A stretch of DNA of 11,825 bases from Halomonas sp. (GTDB taxonomy: Bacteria; Pseudomonadota; Gammaproteobacteria; Pseudomonadales; Halomonadaceae). Below are positions 1 to 5,705 of this stretch, in pieces (the first letter of the stretch is position 1; every line of letters starts with the position of its first letter). The stretch lies in assembly GCA_007129225.1 (NCBI GenBank), contig SKVX01000304.1, positions 1 to 11,825 on the forward strand, given 5' to 3'. Both the position numbers and the translations under genes were made by a program. The notes beneath the pieces are model-generated. The model was given only the letters and a program-made list of their open reading frames with translations. It made no database searches and was not told where the DNA came from.

Positions 1-185
1 AGCCCCATCAGCAGCGCCACCAGCTCAGGGGCATCGTGGACATAGATCCCCTGCCGCTTCGCTTCGGCCAGGATCCGGTCGGCCATGTCACCATAGCCCT
101 TTGCCAATACCCGGGGCGCGTCATCGCCATCCCGGTACGCCAGGGCAATGGCCTGTCGACGTTTGTCAGGTCCCTGCTCCGTCAT
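1..185 (-). CDS. FlhB C-terminal-domain-like protein (FlhX/EscU-YscU-HrcU type), 3' end cut by window
   Basis: Reading from an ATG at 185, the minus strand stays open to the window edge and encodes 61 residues beginning MTEQGPDKRRQAIALAYRDG, followed by APRVLAKGYG, AEAKRQGIYVHDAPELVALLMG. This matches the soluble C-terminal domain of the flagellar export switch FlhB (pattern AVALxY, APxVVAKG, HxxPxLAxxL) without any of FlhB's membrane helices. Such stand-alone FlhB C-domain proteins are known in many flagellated bacteria and can partly stand in for the FlhB C-terminal fragment at the export gate. The NPTH autocleavage motif of full FlhB is absent: DKRR sits where NPTH would be, so the protein mimics the already cleaved fragment. 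It overlaps the end of the fliK-like gene by 20 bases, so the two are probably translated together. The full family length is about 90-110 residues, so roughly the last third is missing here. Confidence 0.85.
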   Translation of the reverse strand, partial: MTEQGPDKRRQAIALAYRDGDDAPRVLAKGYGDMADRILAEAKRQGIYVHDAPELVALLMG

Positions 186-1491
186 CGGGCCCCTCCTCTG
201 CCGAGAGCCGAACGTCGATCAGCACCGTCGACAGGCCGGCCGCCTTCAAGCGCTCCTCGAGCCTCGCCACACCTCGCTGCAGCGTCGCCAGGGTGTCCTC
301 CCCATGGGTCTTCAGCTCGAGCCTGACATCGGTATCGCGCAACCACATCGCCACACGGATGTCGCCCAGGCTCGGCACCCTGAGCTGTAGTTCGGAGTGC
401 CAGGTTTCCTGCTCTGACTTTCCGTCATCACCGCCCTGCCCCTCTTCACCTTCCCGCCTGGCGCCGGCCGGCAGCTGCACCATCAATGCCATGAAAATGC
501 CTGACCAGACATCGCCCTCCCAGCGCAGTATGGGCGTCACCAGCATCTCCAACTGGTGTCTAACCAGCCCCTGCAGGCTCTCGTGGACCGCCTCACCACC
601 GGCCGGCCTGGCGCGAACCAGGCCTTCACCCAGCTCCCGACCGGCAGCCGCCTCGGCGCCGGCGACCTGCCCAGGGCCGGCTGCACCACGACCGGGGGCT
701 CCCGTATCGCGCAGTGGCGACGCAGCGCTCTCAGCGGCGCCTGCGCCACCAGCCGCTTGACCACCGCCGGCCCCTTGGCCGCCCGCCGCCCCACCCGGCA
801 GCAGCGCTCCGGTGGCGGCATAGCTGCCGGCCTGGGCGATTCCGCTACTGGCCGCAATGGGTGGTGCCAATGGTCCAGGCGCCACAGCCTGTGCCGGGGC
901 TCCCGGTGAGGGCGGCCCGGCGGCACCTCGTGCATCCGACGCCGTTGCGCCGGGCGCCGTGGATGCCGGGGAAAACCGCAGGGTTCGCCACATCTGCGGC
1001 TCGCGCTCCAACTGCTGGCGATTGACTTCGCCGCGATACCAGCGTGAAAGATGGGATTCGTAGAACAAGCCACTGTCGCGAACGCCGGCCTGTAGCCGGT
1101 TCGCCAGGGTCGACGCACTCGGCGCCTCATCCCGTGCCATCAACGGCGATGCGGCGGAGAGTACCGAGGGTGGGGCCGGAAAGCGCACCAACAGATCGGC
1201 TATGGTACGCGCCGAGGGGCTGAAATGGGTCTGAATCGAGGCTGGCGGACGAGATGTGTCCGCCTGCCCGGCGGGTGTATCACCCCGCTGCAGCGGAGCG
1301 CTGGCGCCGGGCAAGGGGGCGGCAGCGGGACGCCGCCCATCCAGCCGTGAGTCGCTATGAAGCGCCCTGGGTCCCTCGCCGGGATCCACCGCACGAACCG
1401 GCTCGTTCAGATCACGAGGCGGCGCCGTATCGACACGCTTGCCCAGCACCTGGTGGAGCAGCGTATCCAGCAGAGGCGTAATGCCACTCAC
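166..1491 (-). CDS. fliK: FliK-like flagellar hook-length control / substrate-switch protein
   Basis: This 441-residue protein has the FliK layout. A long low-complexity N-terminal and central region is rich in Ala, Pro and Gly, including a Gly/Ala-rich stretch near residues 220-260. A compact C-terminal domain follows (about 350-430) with the Flg_hook pattern LQLRVPSLGDIRVAMWLRD, then a helix containing ARLEERLKAAGLSTVLIDVRL. FliK measures hook or rod length and signals FlhB to switch export from hook to filament substrates. The start is GTG at 1491, overlapping the fliT stop as GTGA. It is supported by an AGGGG Shine-Dalgarno sequence five bases upstream (1497-1501). Its place in a fliD-fliS-fliT operon, next to a stand-alone FlhB C-domain gene, differs from the classical fliK position in the hook/basal-body cluster, so it may be a second FliK paralogue. 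The family call is firm; being the main hook ruler is not. Confidence 0.8.
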   Translation of the reverse strand: MSGITPLLDTLLHQVLGKRVDTAPPRDLNEPVRAVDPGEGPRALHSDSRLDGRRPAAAPLPGASAPLQRGDTPAGQADTSRPPASIQTHFSPSARTIADLLVRFPAPPSVLSAASPLMARDEAPSASTLANRLQAGVRDSGLFYESHLSRWYRGEVNRQQLEREPQMWRTLRFSPASTAPGATASDARGAAGPPSPGAPAQAVAPGPLAPPIAASSGIAQAGSYAATGALLPGGAAGGQGAGGGQAAGGAGAAESAASPLRDTGAPGRGAAGPGQVAGAEAAAGRELGEGLVRARPAGGEAVHESLQGLVRHQLEMLVTPILRWEGDVWSGIFMALMVQLPAGARREGEEGQGGDDGKSEQETWHSELQLRVPSLGDIRVAMWLRDTDVRLELKTHGEDTLATLQRGVARLEERLKAAGLSTVLIDVRLSAEEGPDDGAGT

Positions 1492-1871
1492 GAGATCCCC
1501 TGGCCGAAGTCATCCGAGCCGCTCACCACCGAGGATGCCTGCTTGCCGTAGCTGCGATGTAGATCGCGCTGACGACGCGAACTGTCCATTAGCTGGCCCA
1601 ACTCATCGCGACGCACCATCAATTGCTCTCGAATCGCCAGGTCATCGGCCAGGATCGCTTCCAGCAGCTCGGCCTTGCGCTGCGCGCCTTCGATGTCGAG
1701 CTGGACTTCCCTGTCGAGCTGCTGGAGACGGTCTGCCAACTGGAGATAACCGGACTGACGCTCGATGAGTTCACCCCATTCGCCTGCCCTTGCCAGCTCG
1801 AGCATGATGGCAACCTGTTGCCTGAGCTGGGTATAACCCTCCAGCACAGCGCGCTCAGTGGTCGTGGCCAT
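1488..1871 (-). CDS. fliT: FliT-like flagellar export chaperone
   Basis: This 127-residue, almost wholly helical and charged protein is of FliT size (about 100-130 residues). It carries the family's Glu/Arg/Leu-rich helices, such as LLEAILADDLAIREQLMVRR and a WGELIERQSGYLQLAD helix near residues 32-48. FliT is the cytoplasmic chaperone of the filament cap FliD. In enterics it also holds FlhDC in check; that second role cannot be assumed here. Identification rests on size, helical composition and position directly after fliD and fliS, since FliT proteins are poorly conserved. The ATG at 1871 follows the fliS TGA with no gap, with AGGG four bases upstream (1876-1879). The stop overlaps the next gene as GTGA. 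Confidence 0.8.
   Translation of the reverse strand: MATTTERAVLEGYTQLRQQVAIMLELARAGEWGELIERQSGYLQLADRLQQLDREVQLDIEGAQRKAELLEAILADDLAIREQLMVRRDELGQLMDSSRRQRDLHRSYGKQASSVVSGSDDFGQGIS
1497..1501 (-). promoter_or_regulatory. Shine-Dalgarno site setting the GTG start of the fliK-like gene
   Basis: The minus strand reads AGGGG followed by ATCTC and then GTG, giving a five-base spacer. The site lies inside the last codons of fliT. It supports the GTG at 1489-1491 as the true start; the next in-frame ATG is far downstream and would remove much of the N-terminal region. Confidence 0.65.
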
Positions 1872-2291
1872 TCAGCCCTGCGCTCCCGTAGCGCCGATTT
1901 CCCGCCACGCCGAGGCGATATCCTCCAGCAGTTGCTCGGCCTGATCGAGACTCTCCTGGTCGTTATGCAGGTTCGCCGCCAGCAGCAGCCGGGAGACATA
2001 CTCATACAGCGAGCCGAGGCGCTCGGCGATCTCGCCGCCCTTCTCGGTATCCAGTGCCGCCAGGAGGCCGTTGTTGACGATATCCAGCGCCTTGGAGATG
2101 GACTTGCCCTTCTCCGCCACATTGCCGGCCTGCATATGGATGCGAGCGGCACGAATAGCCCCCTGGGCACCGTCGAACAGCATCACGATCAGCTGGTGCG
2201 GGCTGGCCGACATCACACCGCTCTCCACGCCGACCCGGGCATAGGCTCCGGCCCCGCGGCCATAGGCGGCGGCTCCTCGCATTGTACTCAT
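1872..2291 (-). CDS. fliS: FliS flagellin-specific export chaperone
   Basis: The protein (139 residues from the chosen start) has the FliS signature: an Ala/Tyr-rich N-terminus (RGAAAYGRGAGAYARVGVES), then SASPHQLIVMLFDGAQGAIR and the helices KGKSISKALDIVNNGLLAAL and LYEYVSRLLLAANLHND. FliS binds the C-terminus of flagellin in the cytoplasm, prevents premature assembly and guides it to the export gate. The frame is open further upstream (to 2360). However, AGGAG at 2302-2306 is only one base from the ATG at 2300, while it is ten bases from the ATG at 2291 (MSTMRGAAAYG). Starting there also matches normal FliS N-termini. Starts at 2300 or 2282 are possible alternatives. The TGA stop directly abuts the fliT ATG (TGAATG). 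Confidence 0.92.
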   Translation of the reverse strand: MSTMRGAAAYGRGAGAYARVGVESGVMSASPHQLIVMLFDGAQGAIRAARIHMQAGNVAEKGKSISKALDIVNNGLLAALDTEKGGEIAERLGSLYEYVSRLLLAANLHNDQESLDQAEQLLEDIASAWREIGATGAQG

Positions 2292-2301
2292 GGCAGTCAT
2301 T

Positions 2302-2306
2302 CTCCT
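2302..2306 (-). promoter_or_regulatory. Shine-Dalgarno site of fliS
   Basis: AGGAG on the minus strand sits ten bases before the ATG at 2289-2291 but only one base before the ATG at 2298-2300. The second spacing is too short for initiation, so the site argues for the 139-residue FliS. Confidence 0.55.
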
Positions 2307-2344
2307 GTCGTGGTCGACTGTCGTATCACGAGACCGGCCCGGCC

Positions 2345-2358
2345 GGGCGAAAGCGCCC
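2345..2358 (-). other. Short GC hairpin in the fliD-fliS spacer
   Basis: The 83-base spacer between fliD and fliS contains a perfect five-base-pair stem, GGGCG/CGCCC with a four-base loop. No T tract follows, so it is not a typical intrinsic terminator. It could slow polymerase or protect a processed end between fliD and the coupled fliS-fliT genes. I see no promoter in this spacer. Confidence 0.3.
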
Positions 2359-2374
2359 ACAGTCCGTCAGCCGA

Positions 2375-3742
2375 TTATTTCTTGCGTCCCAACTGCGCGT
2401 TCATCATGTCGAACTGCTGGAACAGATAGTCACTGGTCTGGTTCATGGTGGCGATCATGCTATCGAGCTGGCCGAACTGAATCCGGTAGCGGTCGATGGT
2501 CTTTTCGATGCTGCGCTCCATGCGTTCGAAGCGGTCGGCAAGGCTGCTGAGGCGCGTTTCGAGACCGCGCTTGGCATTGTCCAGCAGGCCTCGATCACCC
2601 AGCATCTGATCCAGAGACTGGTTAAGCTTACCGGCCATGCCGCCGGTCTTGTCCTGCCCGGCGAAGAAAGCCGACAGCGCATCCGGCTGATTGGCGACGA
2701 TATCACTCAGTCGATCCTCATCGAGCTTAAGGGTACCGTCCCGCTGCAGTGAAATACCGAGATCCGTCAGCATGCGGAACTCGCCTTCGCCCACGCCGCC
2801 GGTCAATACGCTACGTATACGATTTTCCACGGTGCGCAGGGTACTGTCGCCCAGCAACTCGCCCGCATCCCCGGTGTCGGCATTGAATTTCGTCAAGCCG
2901 CTGATTGTGCCGCGCATATCGTTATAGGCCTTGACGAAGCCACTGACAGCCTCGCGAATGGCCAGGGTGTTGCGCTCGACAACAACGGTGACTGAGGCGC
3001 CCTCGGCCGTCGTTTCGGAAAGGTCCAGCGTCACGCCCTGAATGGCACCCTTCACCTGATTGGATTGACTGACGATATCAATCCCGTTGACCTTCAACTG
3101 GGCATTCTGGGCAGCAACTACCGGCTCTGCGGCAAAGGCCAGCTTGTCGGCCAGATCGCCGCCGATGCTGTCGATCGTTACCGCTGATTCAGTGCCGGTG
3201 TTGTTGGAGGTGACCACCAGACGGTACGGCTCACCGCTACCGTCATTGACAATGGAAGCCGTTACGCCCGACTTGCTTTCGTTGATGGCGTTTCGGATGT
3301 CATCCAGTGAGCTTTTTCCCGGCTCGATGGTAATGTCCACCGCATCGCTGTCACCCAGCTTCAGCGAGATCGTCCCTGCGCCCAGCTGTTCTGCCCTGTC
3401 AGCCACACCACCCGAGGCGATGCTCTGGGCCCGCGCCAGCTGTGAAACCGCAACATCAAAACGACCAGGCTGGGCATCGGCACTCGCCGCCGCCTTCACG
3501 CCACTTCCCGTCACACTACTCCCCACACTCTGGAAGAAGCTGGGCGTGTTGAGCTTGGCCGCCGCGCTCTGGAAGGTCGCCAAGACACCCTGCAGCTTGC
3601 CATAGGCCGAAATCCTGGCCTGATGACTTTTCTGCTGCAGCTTGATCGGCTCGAGCTTGCCGCGCTCGGCGGCATTGAGCTGATCGAGCAGGCCATTGAG
3701 GTCAAGCCCTGACCCGATACCCAGTGACGTGATTGTGGTCAT
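2375..3742 (-). CDS. fliD: FliD filament-capping protein (hook-associated protein 2)
   Basis: This 455-residue protein is of normal FliD length. The N-terminal FliD domain starts MTTITSLGIGSGLDLNGLLD and continues through the heptad-like segment KLQGVLATFQSAAAKLNTPSF. A flagellin-IN-type segment around residues 140-190 contains ITIEPGKSSLDDIRNAINES and YRLVVTSNNTG. The C-terminal FliD domain has FVKAYNDMRGTI, then a coiled-coil tail ending near QFDMMNAQLGRKK. FliD forms the cap at the filament tip that folds incoming flagellin. An AGGAA Shine-Dalgarno lies five bases before the ATG (3748-3752). A strong sigma-28 promoter match lies about 90-115 bases upstream, so fliD heads the operon with fliS, fliT, the fliK-like gene and the FlhB C-domain gene. 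The central region is the variable part and is likely surface exposed. Confidence 0.95.
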   Translation of the reverse strand: MTTITSLGIGSGLDLNGLLDQLNAAERGKLEPIKLQQKSHQARISAYGKLQGVLATFQSAAAKLNTPSFFQSVGSSVTGSGVKAAASADAQPGRFDVAVSQLARAQSIASGGVADRAEQLGAGTISLKLGDSDAVDITIEPGKSSLDDIRNAINESKSGVTASIVNDGSGEPYRLVVTSNNTGTESAVTIDSIGGDLADKLAFAAEPVVAAQNAQLKVNGIDIVSQSNQVKGAIQGVTLDLSETTAEGASVTVVVERNTLAIREAVSGFVKAYNDMRGTISGLTKFNADTGDAGELLGDSTLRTVENRIRSVLTGGVGEGEFRMLTDLGISLQRDGTLKLDEDRLSDIVANQPDALSAFFAGQDKTGGMAGKLNQSLDQMLGDRGLLDNAKRGLETRLSSLADRFERMERSIEKTIDRYRIQFGQLDSMIATMNQTSDYLFQQFDMMNAQLGRKK

Positions 3743-3829
3743 GATGTTTCCTTTGTCATCCCGGCTATTCTGACAGGCGCGGCGCCAGTGATTCCGGCGA
3801 AAAGCCCGCGACCTTGGGGTTATTTCCCT

Positions 3830-3856
3830 GTATCGGCAAAACGGGCGACAACTTTA
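3830..3856 (-). promoter_or_regulatory. Sigma-28 (FliA) promoter for the fliD operon
   Basis: The minus strand reads TAAAGTTG, an 11-base spacer, then GCCGATAC. The enterobacterial FliA consensus is TAAAGTTT-N11-GCCGATAA, so 14 of 16 consensus positions match with the exact spacer. The -35 end lies only nine bases after the stop codon of the upstream PilZ-HD-GYP gene. Transcription would start near 3820, leaving a leader of roughly 75-80 bases before fliD. FliD is a late (class 3) flagellar product in most systems, which agrees with this promoter type. Confidence 0.85.
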
Positions 3857-3865
3857 ATGTCATGC

Positions 3866-5545
3866 TCAGGTCGAGACCGGAACCTCCTCGACAGGCTCGC
3901 CCAGGCGGGCGACCACATTGCCGCGCAGCACCTCGCCCAGCGCCTCGCCCGGGGGTTCAACGGCTTCGGTCAGTTGCACCTGAAATGGCTTGCCCTGCTG
4001 GTCGAGACGCTGGATCCACGCCATGTCGCCATTGCCGAAGCGTACCAGCGAACCGATCGGACGCAGGCCGAAGCGCTGGATATAGCGCTTCACCCAGCGC
4101 GGATCGAACTGGCCGGGACTGCTCAGCAGATGCCGGTAGACGGCATCGATGCGCCAGGCCGGGCGGTCGGGCCGGTCGCGGCGCATGGCATCGACCACAT
4201 CCACCACCGCACTCATGCGGGAGAGCTCCTGCAACTGGTCGCCATCATGCCCGGCCGGGTAGCCACTGCCATCCAGCCGCTCGTTGATCCCCCCCACCAC
4301 CGCCTTGACCACCCCGGCCGAAAGCCATTGGCACCCGGCCAGGGCCTGGTCAAGTAACGCAACATGCATCTTCAACTGAGAGTAGCCGCCATCGTCCAGC
4401 GAAGTGGCCGAGAGCAGGTTTCCGGGGATCAACCCCTTGCCCAGGTCATGCACCATGGCGCTGGCCGCCAAGGCCTTGCGCATGTCCCGAGGGACCGTCG
4501 CGCCATCGGCCAGGGCCAGGATATGCGCGGCCACCGAGAGACCATGGCGCACCAGCAGGGGCTCTCGTGTCAGACAGCGGGTGGCGAACAGCAGCGCCTC
4601 CATGTCTTCGTCGGCCAGCATCAGCAGCATATCGGCATGGCGGGAGAGTTGTATCGAGTCGATGCCGTCCCCCTGCTGCAACTCCAGCAACTGGGCGTCC
4701 AGATAGCCGGCCACCCGCGACAAGCGCCGTGCCATAGGGGTGGGGTAACTCAGCAGATTGCGTCGACCCACCGGCGTCGAGGCAACCGCCTGGCTCTGGA
4801 AGAGCATCGACGGCAAGCGCCCCACATCGGCTTCTTCCACATAGCGGGAAGATTCCCGCTCGATCTCGCGCACGAAGAACCACAGCTTGCGCTCCTGGTC
4901 GGCCTTGCAGCCCTCGAACCGAAAGCCGACGCGTATGATCTGACGATCGGTATCGGCTACGGTATGACAGGCCCTCGCCTTGACCGCAAAGCGTGTGCCA
5001 TTTGGAAAACAGAGCTCGATCTCGATCATTGCCGCCGCAGACAGCAGTGACGCCGCCGAGGCCGGCAGCTCGAGCTGACACCCCTGCTGCGAGAGATCCT
5101 TCAGGTCGCCCTGGACGGTCGCTTCGCCTTCACCGCGCAGGATAGCCCCCACTTCCATACCCAGCCGCAAGCGGGCCCGGAATGCCTCTCGCCGCTGCAT
5201 CTCTTCCAGATAGAGAGGGTATTCGCAGTGACAAATCACCCTGCCCGCTACGGTTTCCGTTTCCACCACCTTGAGCAGCGGCGTGCGTACGATCTTCCCG
5301 TGAACCTGCCCCAGCAGACGAAACCCGACTCCGCGCCTGAGTTCACCGCCGATCTCACGCACCGCGGTGATATCCATGCTCAGCGACTCCGCGGGCACCT
5401 GCTCCATGAGTACCACCGGGAGCGGTGTGCTATCGGGCTTGTCCAGCACCAGCGATGCACCGCCCGGCTGAATCAACGACTCCAGCAGCGATTCGATTTC
5501 CGCCGGACTGCCGACTCGAACATAGTCATCTTGCGCCTTCGCCAT
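3866..5545 (-). CDS. YcgR-like/PilZ c-di-GMP receptor fused to a degenerate HD-GYP domain
   Basis: This is a cytoplasmic protein of 559 residues from the preferred ATG at 5545. Residues 1-110 resemble the YcgR/FlgZ N-terminal domain. A PilZ domain follows with both c-di-GMP-binding signatures: RxxxR at 119-123 (REAFR) and DxSxxG at 150-155 (DLSQQG). The C-terminal part (about 325-500) is HD-GYP, the c-di-GMP phosphodiesterase family, with H334, HD 366-367 with K370, H394, DGSGYP at 425-430 and D449. Normal enzymes have HHE before this last motif. Here it reads I420-N421-E, so two metal-ligand histidines are missing and activity is doubtful. YcgR/FlgZ proteins slow the flagellar motor when c-di-GMP is bound, and the gene sits just before fliD. 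AGAGG five bases before the ATG (5551-5555) supports this start; a GTG at 5620 would add 25 residues but has no good ribosome site. Confidence 0.85.
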   Translation of the reverse strand: MAKAQDDYVRVGSPAEIESLLESLIQPGGASLVLDKPDSTPLPVVLMEQVPAESLSMDITAVREIGGELRRGVGFRLLGQVHGKIVRTPLLKVVETETVAGRVICHCEYPLYLEEMQRREAFRARLRLGMEVGAILRGEGEATVQGDLKDLSQQGCQLELPASAASLLSAAAMIEIELCFPNGTRFAVKARACHTVADTDRQIIRVGFRFEGCKADQERKLWFFVREIERESSRYVEEADVGRLPSMLFQSQAVASTPVGRRNLLSYPTPMARRLSRVAGYLDAQLLELQQGDGIDSIQLSRHADMLLMLADEDMEALLFATRCLTREPLLVRHGLSVAAHILALADGATVPRDMRKALAASAMVHDLGKGLIPGNLLSATSLDDGGYSQLKMHVALLDQALAGCQWLSAGVVKAVVGGINERLDGSGYPAGHDGDQLQELSRMSAVVDVVDAMRRDRPDRPAWRIDAVYRHLLSSPGQFDPRWVKRYIQRFGLRPIGSLVRFGNGDMAWIQRLDQQGKPFQVQLTEAVEPPGEALGEVLRGNVVARLGEPVEEVPVST

Positions 5546-5550
5546 CCTTG

Positions 5551-5555
5551 CCTCT
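5551..5555 (-). promoter_or_regulatory. Shine-Dalgarno site of the PilZ-HD-GYP gene
   Basis: AGAGG on the minus strand, with the spacer CAAGG, precedes the ATG at 5543-5545. The alternative GTG at 5618-5620 has no comparable purine-rich site. YcgR-type N-termini also begin close to the ATG version. Confidence 0.5.
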
Positions 5556-5564
5556 TCTGCTATC

Positions 5565-5592
5565 CGGGCCAGCCCTTCCCTTCGGGCCAGCC
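5565..5592. repeat. Two-copy direct repeat cgggccagcc
   Basis: The ten-base sequence cgggccagcc occurs at 5565-5574 and again at 5583-5592, an 18-base period, in the leader just upstream of the PilZ-HD-GYP ribosome site. It may be chance in GC-rich DNA. It could also be a tandem operator, or the trace of a short duplication, since it is in frame with the possible N-terminal extension from the GTG at 5620. Confidence 0.35.
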
Positions 5593-5663
5593 GGAGACTG
5601 TGTGAATTCACCCATCGCACGGCCCAACCAGGATCAGACCGGCATCATGAGATCTGCGTCCGT

Positions 5664-5703
5664 TTCACGACGTCAGCCCAGGCCTTGCCGTTTCCGTCGT
5701 GAA
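5664..5703 (-). other. Perfect 9-bp inverted repeat just after the LOV-GGDEF-EAL gene
   Basis: ttcacgacg (5664-5672) and cgtcgtgaa (5695-5703) form a perfect nine-base-pair inverted repeat around a 22-base centre. It begins two bases after the stop codon of the large gene. No T run follows, so a classical intrinsic terminator is unlikely. It may act as a 3'-end stabilising hairpin, a weak or Rho-assisted terminator, or an operator for the downstream PilZ-HD-GYP gene. Confidence 0.45.
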
Positions 5704-5705
5704 CG

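Noticed and set aside
1809..1822. Sigma-54-like sequence TGGCAACCTGTTGC on the plus strand
   Set aside because: The GG and GC elements are nine bases apart instead of ten. It is antisense inside fliT and points at no plus-strand gene.
1623..2429. 268-codon plus-strand frame over fliT, fliS and the fliD end
   Set aside because: It is a shadow of three well-recognised minus-strand flagellar genes.
5546..5620. GTG start at 5620 for the PilZ-HD-GYP gene
   Set aside because: There is no Shine-Dalgarno, and the extra 25 residues come partly from a short direct repeat. The ATG at 5545 has AGAGG at a good distance and gives a YcgR-like start.
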